Shown in pieces: positions 25,494 to 32,422 of a stretch of DNA of 32,422 bases. The stretch spans positions 1-32,422 of the forward strand of contig CAJXVG010000013.1 in the NCBI GenBank assembly GCA_913061495.1, read 5' to 3'. The notes under the pieces are model-generated. The model saw nothing but the letters and a program-made list of their open reading frames with translations, did not search any database and was not told the origin of the DNA. A program made the position numbers and the translations under genes. Positions within the stretch are counted from its first letter, which is position 1, and each line of letters begins with the position of its first letter. This stretch comes from an uncultured Winogradskyella sp. (GTDB taxonomy: Bacteria > Bacteroidota > Bacteroidia > Flavobacteriales > Flavobacteriaceae).

Positions 25494-26534
25494 ATGAAAA
25501 CTTTAAAAATTACAATTTTTTGCACCTTAATAAGCTTTTTAAGCTTTTCACAAACGGTACACACAGTTGATAACCGAGATCAATCTGGTGCTCAATACAC
25601 AGATTTACAAACAGCTATAAATGCTGCAAGTGCAGGAGATATTATTCAATTGCATCCATCACCAAATACTTATGGATCCATTACTATTGATAAAATGCTC
25701 ACCATAATTGGACTTGGTCACAATCCTGCAAATTCCAATGGAGAAGTTGCAACAATTTTAAACATTACATTTATAAATAATTCGGCAAGTTCGGAAATTA
25801 AAGGCTTGACCTTTAATAGTATCAATTGTGGATTATCAACCACGAGTCCAAATCAAGATAACATGCACATTATTAATAATCGTATAAATGCATCAATAAC
25901 TGGTGCTTCCACCGACAATTTGAGTGATGCTTGGATCATTGAAGGCAATTACTTTACAAATACTTCTACTAATGTGAACTCTCAAAGTGGGACTAATGAT
26001 TGGCAGGTAAAGAATAATTTTGTAAGAGGTATAATTGTTAATTTAAACAATACCAGTATTGTTACCAATAATATTTTTCTAAGTACAGCAAGTTCTGATA
26101 CTTTTTTTTCAAACTGTCCTAGTCCAATGGTAAATAATAATATTTTCTTAGCTACTGGTACTTTAACTGAAATTGGGTTATCCAACTCCTCAATAACATT
26201 TGTAAGCAACATCACTTATAGTTATTTTGGTGCAACTATAGACCCTCTTTCAGGCAGTAACAATTTAGATAATACCGACCCTATGTTTGAAAATGTCCCT
26301 TTTGGATCTGTTACCGATTTTTACAATAACAACTTCAATTTAACTAGTGTTTCTCCAGGAGTTAATGCTGGTAGTGACGGAACAGATATAGGCCTATTTG
26401 GAAATAATTTTGTATTTGATCCCAACGGAAGACCTAACCTTACACCATATCCAGAAAGTATTACAATTACAAACAGTGTTGTTGCTCCAGGACAAACACT
26501 TAATGTGGACTTTACTGCAACTCAAAAACAATAA
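25494..26534 (+). CDS. Secreted right-handed parallel beta-helix protein
   Basis: This 346-residue exported protein has a signal peptide (MKTLKITIFCTLISFLSFSQ). The segment YTDLQTAINAASAGDIIQLH followed by TIDKMLTIIGLG is the usual cap and first coils of Bacteroidota beta-helix proteins. Short coils such as MHIINNRIN, AWIIEGNYF, WQVKNNFV and SIVTNNIFL come next. The end (PYPESITITNSVVAPGQTLN, then VDFTATQKQ) is not a sorting domain, so it lacks an obvious surface anchor. Known relatives bind or cleave polysaccharides, but no catalytic residues can be assigned. The next gene's ATG is only two bases after the stop codon (TAA AG ATG), indicating translational coupling. Confidence 0.78.
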   Translation: MKTLKITIFCTLISFLSFSQTVHTVDNRDQSGAQYTDLQTAINAASAGDIIQLHPSPNTYGSITIDKMLTIIGLGHNPANSNGEVATILNITFINNSASSEIKGLTFNSINCGLSTTSPNQDNMHIINNRINASITGASTDNLSDAWIIEGNYFTNTSTNVNSQSGTNDWQVKNNFVRGIIVNLNNTSIVTNNIFLSTASSDTFFSNCPSPMVNNNIFLATGTLTEIGLSNSSITFVSNITYSYFGATIDPLSGSNNLDNTDPMFENVPFGSVTDFYNNNFNLTSVSPGVNAGSDGTDIGLFGNNFVFDPNGRPNLTPYPESITITNSVVAPGQTLNVDFTATQKQ

Positions 26535-26536
26535 AG

Positions 26537-27538
26537 ATGAGACGTGTTTTACTTTTTCTTATTTTAAGTATTGGGCTGATTTATAATGGCTGGAGACAAA
26601 TTACAGCGGCTGAATATTTTATAGATTCTGATCCTGGTATAGGCAATGCCACTAACTTAACAGTTACAAATGGCAATACTATAAATAGTAATTTTAGTAT
26701 CCCAACCTCGGGATTAAGTAACGGATTACATGTACTTCATATTCGTGTTAAAGGCACTAATGATGTTTGGAGTTTGTACTATCGTGATTATTTTTACATT
26801 CTAACTATAGAGGCTCCTCCTATAGGTTCTAATTTGAGTGCAGCTGAATACTTTATAGATATAGATCCTGGTATTGGCAATGGTACTGCTTTGTCTATTT
26901 CATCTGTACAAATGCTAGATGACACATTTAGTATTCACACCACAGAACTTGATAATGGCTTACACGTACTTTACATGCGTGTAAAGGATTTAGATGATAC
27001 TTGGAGCTTGTATTATAGGGATTACTTCTATATTCAAACCATAAACAATTTAGTTTCAACACCTATTACTGATGCTGAATACTTTTTTGATACCGATCCA
27101 GGAGTTGGCAACGGCTTTTCTGTTCCTATAAATGAAGGCTTCACGGTTGACGAAACTTTAGCGATACCAGTTCCATTAGATATGACAGATGGAGACCATT
27201 ATTTGTACATACGTGTAAAAAACATGGATGATAATTGGTCTTTATACATATTTGCGCTTTTTAATGTAGATGGTAGTTTATCCGTAGAAAGCAATGAAGA
27301 TTCATCTTTTAAGGTTTTTCCAAACCCTACAAATACGCTATTGAATATTCAAATCCATACAGATTTAGACTATTCAATACAACTTTTTGATATTAATGGA
27401 AAGAAGTTAATTCGTACTAAAACTAATGGATCACTTCATAGGCTAGATTTTTCAAATTATCCTAAAGGTGTTTATTTGCTTCATATTACAGAGCAAAACA
27501 CCAACAAACTTAATGTTGTTAAAATAATTAAATCGTAG
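26537..27538 (+). CDS. T9SS cargo with three 'AEYFID' repeats and type A sorting domain
   Basis: This 333-residue protein has a hydrophobic signal peptide (MRRVLLFLILSIGLIYNG). Three repeats of about 77 residues begin near residues 25, 103 and 180. Each opens with AEYF(I/F)D-DPG(I/V)GN and closes with GLHVLYMRVKD then WSLYYRDYFYI, the third in diverged form. A T9SS type A sorting domain follows (~257-333: FKVFPNPTNTLLNIQI ... YPKGVYLLHI ... VVKIIKS). It should be exported and anchored by the PorU/PorV machinery encoded in this window. It is coupled to the beta-helix gene upstream and ends at a terminator. The repeats look like beta-sandwich modules of unknown binding role. Confidence 0.85.
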   Translation: MRRVLLFLILSIGLIYNGWRQITAAEYFIDSDPGIGNATNLTVTNGNTINSNFSIPTSGLSNGLHVLHIRVKGTNDVWSLYYRDYFYILTIEAPPIGSNLSAAEYFIDIDPGIGNGTALSISSVQMLDDTFSIHTTELDNGLHVLYMRVKDLDDTWSLYYRDYFYIQTINNLVSTPITDAEYFFDTDPGVGNGFSVPINEGFTVDETLAIPVPLDMTDGDHYLYIRVKNMDDNWSLYIFALFNVDGSLSVESNEDSSFKVFPNPTNTLLNIQIHTDLDYSIQLFDINGKKLIRTKTNGSLHRLDFSNYPKGVYLLHITEQNTNKLNVVKIIKS

Positions 27539-27570
27539 AAGAATCAATTTGAGTAATCTTGTTCGATAAA

Positions 27571-27594
27571 TAAAGCCTCTATATAGAGGCTTTA
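27571..27594 (+). terminator. Terminator after the AEYFID-repeat gene
   Basis: TAAAGCCTCTAT and ATAGAGGCTTTA form a perfect 24-base palindrome, 33 bases after the stop codon. It is followed by a T-rich stretch (TTTTAT). Confidence 0.8.
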
Positions 27595-27847
27595 TTTTAT
27601 AATTAATTTACCATAAAGCTGTGAAAATAAATATAAGTAAAAAGTTAATTTATCTTTTTCAAATTCTTGCATTACTAATCCAAATATTCTTGTGAAGAAT
27701 GTTATCCGATCCTTTTGTGTCCTAGTGACCCTACTATTTCTAGTGAAGAAATCGTCTTCTTCTTTCTACTATGAAATTTTAATGGTGTTTTTTTATAAAA
27801 ACTTCATAAACAGATTTTTAGATTCAAATAAATATCCTAAAACCTGT

Positions 27848-27892
27848 GGCTATGTTACATAAATCATAGCATTTGATACAATAGTCATAGCC
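27848..27892 (+). promoter_or_regulatory. Operator-like repeats upstream of the second surface-protein unit
   Basis: GGCTATG (27848-27854) is inverted relative to CATAGC (27865-27870) and to CATAGCC (27886-27892). The two right-hand copies read TCATAGC and start at 27864 and 27885, exactly 21 bases apart. The GTTACATAA core of the post-HTCS repeat also occurs here (27854-27862). All lie just upstream of the -7 box at 27911. Confidence 0.6.
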
Positions 27893-27910
27893 TAAAACTA
27901 TATCATAATA

Positions 27911-27918
27911 TAATTTTG
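27911..27918 (+). promoter_or_regulatory. -7 box (TAATTTTG)
   Basis: This is an exact TAnnTTTG match 22 bases upstream of the ATG at 27940. There is no convincing TTG at -33, which would suit an activator-dependent promoter. Confidence 0.5.
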
Positions 27919-27939
27919 AGAACAGCCAAGGCTACAGTT

Positions 27940-28449
27940 ATGAACAACAAAAAAAACTATCAGATGAAAACACTACTCTTACTTCTCTGTCTCTTTGTCG
28001 GGCACAGTATTCAGGCACAGACCATTGAACAGCATACTTTCGCAAATGTGGGAGGTGTACTAAACAACAGCAGTAACTCACTTCAGTTTACTATTGGCGA
28101 ACCAATTATTGATCTCATAGGGACAGACGCTTCATTAGACCAAGGTTTCTGGGCTATCTCGGGCTCACGCTATACATTGAGTATTGACACTAGCACTATG
28201 GAAGACTTTGAAATAACAGTTTACCCCAATCCTGTTAAAGATTTTCTAACTATCCAAATGAACCAAATTTTACCTTATGAAGTATCTATTTACAACGTAT
28301 TAGGACAAAAGGTTTTAGAAGAGAATATGTTCTTTGGAGGGGCTTATTCTAACATCAATTTGAGTACGCTGAGTAGAGGGAACTATTTAGTGAGACTGTC
28401 TATACCTGAGTTGCAAATTAACAAAACCATTAAAATCATTAAAAACTAA
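27940..28449 (+). CDS. Short T9SS type A sorting-domain protein
   Basis: This is a small exported protein of about 169 residues from ATG 27940, or 161 from ATG 27964 where the signal peptide MKTLLLLLCLFVGHSIQAQ begins. The N-terminal mature part (EQHTFANVGGVLNNSSNSLQ, TIGEPIIDLIG and LDQGFWAI) is a short module common in Bacteroidota secreted proteins. The C-terminal ~80 residues are a type A sorting domain (ITVYPNPVKDFLTIQM ... YNVLGQKVLEEN ... LSRGNYLVRLSI ... IKIIKN). It would be PorU/PorV cargo. The next gene starts four bases after its stop, so it heads a three-gene surface-protein unit. The function is unknown. Confidence 0.85.
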   Translation: MNNKKNYQMKTLLLLLCLFVGHSIQAQTIEQHTFANVGGVLNNSSNSLQFTIGEPIIDLIGTDASLDQGFWAISGSRYTLSIDTSTMEDFEITVYPNPVKDFLTIQMNQILPYEVSIYNVLGQKVLEENMFFGGAYSNINLSTLSRGNYLVRLSIPELQINKTIKIIKN

Positions 28450-28453
28450 AGTT

Positions 28454-29674
28454 ATGACTTTCAAAATTACAATCCGAAATATCTTGGCGACAATGGCTTT
28501 GCTCATATCAAGCATCGTTTATAGCCAGCAACAACAAAAATATATTAACTATCAAGGAGTAGCAAGAGATGCCAGTAATGAGCTTATTGTCAGTCAATCT
28601 ATAAACATTGAGGTTGCGCTAAGGTTTGGCACAACATCTGGTGCTGCCTTGTATGCAGAAACACATACAGTAACTACAGATGGAAGCGGTGTGTTTAGCC
28701 TTCTTATAGGGAATGGTACGGTGCTAAACGGTGTTTACAATAATCTTGAATGGGGTGTTCTTGCACCTTACGCAACCATTAGCTTAAATGGTACCGAAGT
28801 AGGCACTGTAGAACTATATGCTGTGCCTTATTCTAACGCTAGCGGTAAAGCTACGGATATGGAAATTAACGATCTTACCAATGTAGAAGGCATGCCTCTA
28901 AACGGGCAAGTACTTAAATATAATGGCACTAGTTGGGAACCTAGTTCTGGCGGAGCTTCTACTTGGACTCAAGAAGGAGATAATATTTATTATAATAATG
29001 GTAATGTAGGTATCAATAACTCTAACCCTTCTGCTAATTTAGATGTAGTAAATGAAGAGAACGGTTTTGCTAATGCGGTGGGCGTTCTTAGCGAAATTTC
29101 TGGTGGAGCAACAACACAAATTGGTTTTAGCACAGAAGTTTCTAACGGTATTGCATTCAAATATGGCTATAAATCAAATATAATAAATAACTCATCATCA
29201 CCATCATATGGGTTCCACTCTACTACGTCTGGAAATGGTAATCAGAATTATGGTATTTATACTACGGGTGAGGATGGAAATTATTTTTCAGGAAATATAG
29301 GGTTGGGAGTACAATTTCCCTCCGAAAAAATTGATGTAGATGGTAATATTAAAGTTACCGGAGAAGTAAACCGACCTTCCACAGGTTCTGCTAATATGGT
29401 ACCCATTGCGTATGGCAATGTTAGGGCTGATGGAACAGTCGCTGCAGGTACAGGTAATTTTACAGTAGATAAGTTGGGTTATGCCTATGATATAACTGTT
29501 AATGGCGAGTCCATAAATACTGAAAACTATATCATAACATCTCAAGCACAATTATTTTACCAAGAGACAGTTTTATCTGTAGCCAACGATGGTATATTAA
29601 GAATTCTTATTTCCGATGATGCATCAACAACTAATATTGGTGGTCCTTTCTATTTTATAATTTATAAGCCATAA
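28454..29674 (+). CDS. 'YQGVARD' surface protein, tail-fibre-like, first tandem copy
   Basis: This 406-residue exported protein has a signal peptide ending SSIVYSQ. Residues ~27-165 form a conserved N-terminal domain (INYQGVARDASNELI ... FSLLIGNGTVLNGVYNNLEW ... VELYAVPYSNASGKA). A linker (VLKYNGTSWEPSSGG) leads to the collagen/tail-fibre-like motif VGINNSNPSANLDV. A variable middle region then gives way to a C-terminal domain (NRPSTGSANMVPIAYGNVRA ... NFTVDKLGYAYDITVNGESI ... FYFIIYKP). This layout is frequent in Bacteroidota cell-surface proteins. There is no T9SS sorting domain, so anchoring is unclear. It is probably cotranscribed with the preceding sorting-domain gene and duplicated downstream. 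Confidence 0.82.
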   Translation: MTFKITIRNILATMALLISSIVYSQQQQKYINYQGVARDASNELIVSQSINIEVALRFGTTSGAALYAETHTVTTDGSGVFSLLIGNGTVLNGVYNNLEWGVLAPYATISLNGTEVGTVELYAVPYSNASGKATDMEINDLTNVEGMPLNGQVLKYNGTSWEPSSGGASTWTQEGDNIYYNNGNVGINNSNPSANLDVVNEENGFANAVGVLSEISGGATTQIGFSTEVSNGIAFKYGYKSNIINNSSSPSYGFHSTTSGNGNQNYGIYTTGEDGNYFSGNIGLGVQFPSEKIDVDGNIKVTGEVNRPSTGSANMVPIAYGNVRADGTVAAGTGNFTVDKLGYAYDITVNGESINTENYIITSQAQLFYQETVLSVANDGILRILISDDASTTNIGGPFYFIIYKP

Positions 29675-30266
29675 GTCATACTATTGCTTGCTAACCGAAC
29701 AAGCCTAATTAATAATAAATTTTAGATTAAGGTAGAAGAATAAAACCCTTTATCAATTCATAAAAACTAAAATCATGACAATATTTAAAAAAATCAAAAA
29801 CACATTAGCTTTATTGGCATTGCTCATATCTAGCATTGTTTTTAGTCAACAGCAACAAAAATATATTAACTACCAAGGAGTAGCAAGAGATGCTAGTGAT
29901 GAGGTTATTGCAAGTCAACCTATAGACATCCAGGTTGCATTGAGGTTTGGCACAACTGCAGGTGCTGCTGCCTATACAGAAACACATACAGTAACTACAG
30001 ATGTAAGCGGCGTGTTTAGCCTACAAATAGGAAACGGAACCGTATTAAACGGTGTTTATAACAATCTTGAATGGGGTGTTCTTGCTCCTTACGCAACCAT
30101 TAGCCTAAACGGCACTGAAGTAGGCACTGTAGAACTGCAATCCGTGCCTTATGCCAACGCCAGCGGTAAAGCCAAGGATATGGAAATCAATGACCTTACC
30201 AATGTGGATGGCATGCCAACAAACGGGCAAGTCCTTAAATATAATGGCACTAGTTGGGAGCCAAGT
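28501..30266 (+). repeat. Tandem paralogous copies (5' parts of two surface genes)
   Basis: Bases about 28501-28945 and 29822-30266 align without any gap at a constant offset of 1321 bases, with high nucleotide identity by eye. They cover the end of the signal peptide and the whole N-terminal domain. The downstream middle parts do not align simply, while the C-terminal domains are recognisably related at protein level. Confidence 0.85.
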
Positions 30267-31274
30267 ACTGATGAAACTAGTACTGGCGGAACTTCTTCCT
30301 GGACAGAAAGTGGAGACGATATTTATTATAATGATGGTAATGTGGGTATAAATAACACTAACCCTTTAGCTAATTTAGATATTGAAGGAAACATTATTCT
30401 ACGAAATGACTTTTTTACAGACAGCAGAACAGGAATTACGATATATGGTAATGGTGATGCTCCCTTATCGGCTAGTGGAATAAATACCGTTATAAATCCA
30501 GAAGGAGATGGACATGTATGGAGCTATAATTCATCTATTGGAGGTAATGCTACTGGAAACAAATATGGTTATGAAACAACTATTATCACAAATGCAACTG
30601 GAACTCAATATGGGTTTAGCGCAGACCTTACCAATAGTAGCCCAAGTACAAAATATGGTATTTCAACACTAGGTGAAGATAGAAATTATTTCTCTGGAAA
30701 TGTTGGTATAGGAGATTCAAATCCTGATGCGAAACTTCATGTTAGGTCTAGCTCAACTGGTGATAATCCTCAACTATTACTTGAAGAAATTGGCACCAAC
30801 AGTTTTAGTTCAATAAAATTTACTAATGGTAATTCTACAGCAAGTTCTAATTATTGGAGAATGAATGTCTATAGTGGAGATGCTGCAGAAGAGCGAATTC
30901 TTTTCTACAATAGGGATGCTGGTAAAGATGTAGTAGAAATAAGACCAGAGGCGGTAGTAATTGATGCAGAGGTAAACCGTCCGTCTACCGGTAATGCCAA
31001 CATGCTGCCTATTGCTTATGGCTATGTTGACTCTGATGGTACTGTTATAAATGGGAGTGGTAATTTTACGGTTCAAAGATTGAGTCTTGGAAGTTATATA
31101 GTTACTATAAATGGTGAGTCAATAACAGAAGAAGATTACATTTTCTTTGGTAATTCAAGATTCTCTAATATCAATTTTGCTGCGGTTAACAATTTATTAG
31201 AGATAAAAACATTTAGTAATAGTAATAATAACTTTATTGGACAAGAATTTTCATTTATTATTTACAAACCTTGA
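29775..31274 (+). CDS. 'YQGVARD' surface protein, tail-fibre-like, second tandem copy
   Basis: This 499-residue paralogue of the preceding gene has a signal peptide ending SSIVFSQ. Its N-terminal domain (~29-175) is almost the same as that of its neighbour (INYQGVARDASDEVIASQPI ...). The middle is longer and holds two tail-fibre-like motifs (VGINNTNPLANLDIEGNI and VGIGDSNPDAKLHV). It also has a module absent from the neighbour (PQLLLEEIGTNSFSSIKF ... NYWRMNVYSGDAAEERILFY). The C-terminal domain (NRPSTGNANMLPIAYGYVDS ... FSFIIYKP) returns to homology. It lacks a sorting domain. A 100-base gap separates it from the first copy. The role is unknown; an adhesive or binding surface protein is the likely class. 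Confidence 0.82.
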   Translation: MTIFKKIKNTLALLALLISSIVFSQQQQKYINYQGVARDASDEVIASQPIDIQVALRFGTTAGAAAYTETHTVTTDVSGVFSLQIGNGTVLNGVYNNLEWGVLAPYATISLNGTEVGTVELQSVPYANASGKAKDMEINDLTNVDGMPTNGQVLKYNGTSWEPSTDETSTGGTSSWTESGDDIYYNDGNVGINNTNPLANLDIEGNIILRNDFFTDSRTGITIYGNGDAPLSASGINTVINPEGDGHVWSYNSSIGGNATGNKYGYETTIITNATGTQYGFSADLTNSSPSTKYGISTLGEDRNYFSGNVGIGDSNPDAKLHVRSSSTGDNPQLLLEEIGTNSFSSIKFTNGNSTASSNYWRMNVYSGDAAEERILFYNRDAGKDVVEIRPEAVVIDAEVNRPSTGNANMLPIAYGYVDSDGTVINGSGNFTVQRLSLGSYIVTINGESITEEDYIFFGNSRFSNINFAAVNNLLEIKTFSNSNNNFIGQEFSFIIYKP

Positions 31275-31330
31275 ATCCAGTAATATTTCAGTTACTAAAA
31301 AAGATAATTTGTTAAACACAAAGATATCAA

Positions 31331-31366
31331 AAAGCTTCAGAAATAAAATTCTGAAGCTTTTTTTAT
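31331..31366. terminator. Terminator between the surface-protein unit and the convergent helicase-type gene
   Basis: AAAGCTTCAGAA (31331-31342) pairs with TTCTGAAGCTTT (31349-31360) around a 6-nt loop. A-runs and T-runs on the two sides let it serve both converging genes. Its 3' T-run reaches the stop codon of the minus-strand gene. Confidence 0.9.
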
Positions 31367-32374
31367 TTTGATAAATCCTCAAGAACTAATCGAATTTCAC
31401 CATATGAGTATTTATCATCCAATTGGTATTTTAAATCAGAAAGATTTTCGAAGGTTTTTGTTGGAATAATTTTCTTTAGTTCTTTATAATGATCCTTAGA
31501 CATTAAATCAGTAATTGAAACTTCACCTGAAGAAATAAAGCTTGCCAAATGCCCAATTATAGTGTTAGCATTTAACTCTCGCTCCACGGCTATTTGGTCA
31601 ATTGATTTTCTGGCTTTAAATAATTCTAAAGAAATTTTCTTGGTATCTCCTTTTTTCCTTTTTGGTTTTAGGTTTTCTAAAACGGAAATATTGTTTGAAG
31701 TTTCAATATCGTTTTCATCACAATAATCTACAATAACCCTTAATATGTCAGTTCCATATTTTTCAATTCTGGTTTTACCCATACCATGGATTTGCTTCAA
31801 TTCTTGTTTGTTGGTTGGTAACATTTCACACATTGCATAAAGCGATTTTTGAGTGAATATTTGAAAATGAACCAGATCTTCTCGTTCAGCTATTTGGTTT
31901 CTCAATTCTCTTAGCAATTCAAAGAGTTTAATATTTGTGGTGCCGTCAATGATTGTTTTTCGTTGTTTCTTAGGTTTGTCTTTTGCCAAAAACACTGATT
32001 TTGCCCTAAGATTTAAAAATTGATGAGTATCAAATCCTTTTTCTAAACCTTCAAAATATAATAGTTTGGTTGCTAACAATTCATCTAAAACATCAATCTG
32101 CTTACTAATATCCTTTTCTATGGATTTGTTGTCTGTGGTAAAGCTTAGATCTTTTAAAGAGGTTTCTATCGTTGACTTAGTTTGTCCTTTAAAATATGTA
32201 ATAGCCTTAATAAACCGACTTTGTAATGGTTCACTCGTTTCTGGTATTTCGGAAACTTCAATTATTATTTTTAATTGAGAATTAAATGACGTACTTACTT
32301 TAAGTAAATTGGTTACACTATCCTTGAGTATTGTTAAAGGTGTTTCTACATTACCTTCTATGCTCCCTCTATTC
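31363..32374 (-). CDS. C-terminal fragment of an HRDC plus helix-turn-helix helicase-type protein
   Basis: This is about 337 genuine residues of a larger protein whose N-terminus is off the contig. The track's start (MGSEMCIRDR) is adapter, not protein. The first ~150 residues are charged and helical. An HRDC domain, a nucleic-acid-binding helical domain, follows (LFELLRELRNQIAERE, FTQKSLYAMCEMLPTNKQEL, IHGMGKTRIEKYGTDIL). The end is a HTH_40-type helix-turn-helix region (LELFKARKSIDQIAVERELN ... LASFISSGEVSI ... YGEIRLVLEDLSK). This tail occurs in Bacteroidota on RecQ-family and on PIF1/AAA-type helicases. The helicase core is missing, so I cannot choose between them. It converges on the surface-protein unit with a shared terminator. 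Confidence 0.78.
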
Positions 32375-32422
32375 CTGTCTCTTATACACATCTCCGAGCC
32401 CACGAGACCGAGGCTGATCTCG
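32375..32422. other. Nextera i7-side library adapter (not genomic)
   Basis: Bases 32375-32408 are the reverse complement of the Nextera read-2 adapter: the 19-bp mosaic end (32375-32393) then CCGAGCCCACGAGAC. Bases 32409-32416 (CGAGGCTG) occupy the i7 index position and match the index I know as N710. ATCTCG, the start of the P7 oligo, ends the contig. Confidence 0.98.

Larger units (their letters stand above)
27539..27939 (+). other. Intergenic region with terminator and operator-like repeats
   Basis: This is about 400 bases without a supported gene. It contains the terminator of the preceding gene (27571-27594), operator-like repeats (27848-27892) and a -7 box (27911-27918). Bases ~27600-27845 are AT-rich with no ORF, RNA or repeat I can support. 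The TTG start proposed in the track at 27916 falls inside the -7 box, so I do not use it. Confidence 0.7.

Noticed and set aside
26535-26600. Frameshift joining the beta-helix gene and the AEYFID-repeat gene into one ORF
   Set aside because: The second gene begins with its own ATG and hydrophobic signal peptide, so two coupled genes explain the data better; a split ancestor remains possible.
27916-27939. TTG start of the sorting-domain gene given in the track
   Set aside because: The TTG is part of a TAnnTTTG -7 box, and ATG codons at 27940 and 27964 give a normal signal peptide.
1-32422. CRISPR array, prophage or insertion sequence
   Set aside because: I saw no regularly spaced repeat-spacer units, transposase, integrase or phage structural genes; the tail-fibre-like proteins have signal peptides and stand in a secreted-protein context.

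Overview
The window looks like a complete assembled contig from an AT-rich member of the Flavobacteriaceae (Bacteroidota). The pointers are a type IX secretion (T9SS) and gliding core locus (porV, porU, gldJ), a hybrid two-component regulator of the Bacteroidota type, T9SS type A sorting domains, an acidic post-cysteine lipoprotein signal, and promoters of the TAnnTTTG type. I cannot name the genus from sequence alone. Both ends are not genomic: bases 1-48 and 32375-32422 are Nextera library adapter with i5 and i7 index bases, so the real insert is about 49-32374. The two terminal ORFs carry adapter-encoded amino acids.

Layout. (i) 49-9140: cdd (its end is cut by the adapter), porV and porU on the minus strand, then gldJ and murF on the plus strand from a divergent intergenic region. 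PorU, PorV and GldJ are envelope parts of T9SS and gliding. (ii) 9151-9741: a minus-strand tRNA block with tRNA-Val(GAC), a decayed GIY-YIG endonuclease gene, tRNA-Val(UAC) and a broken tRNA-like sequence. (iii) 9805-16850: a minus-strand run of anmK, a Glu/Leu/Phe/Val-type dehydrogenase, nhaD, exbB/tolQ, exbD/tolR, a TolA-like TonB protein and folC. (iv) 16942-18084: an acyl-CoA dehydrogenase with a textbook Bacteroidota promoter. (v) 18251-27538: a 1310-residue hybrid two-component regulator followed on the same strand by a 47-residue ORF, a four-helix membrane protein, a DUF4412-like secreted protein, a surface-type lipoprotein, a small beta-barrel, a beta-helix protein and a three-repeat T9SS substrate. 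(vi) 27940-31274: a short T9SS substrate followed by two tandem paralogous 'YQGVARD' surface proteins with shared ends and different middles. (vii) 31363-32374: the C-terminal part of an HRDC plus helix-turn-helix helicase-type protein, cut by the adapter.

How the parts fit. The T9SS components in the first part are the machinery that would export and anchor the sorting-domain proteins encoded in the last third. The ExbB/ExbD/TonB set would supply proton-driven energy to the outer membrane, and NhaD would exchange Na+ and H+. The best candidate for something undescribed is the regulator-led array of secreted and envelope genes at 18251-31274. It has no susC/susD or glycoside hydrolase genes, which are the usual partners of such regulators. 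Two of its intergenic regions carry direct repeats with exactly the same 21-bp period. That the regulator controls the array is inference.
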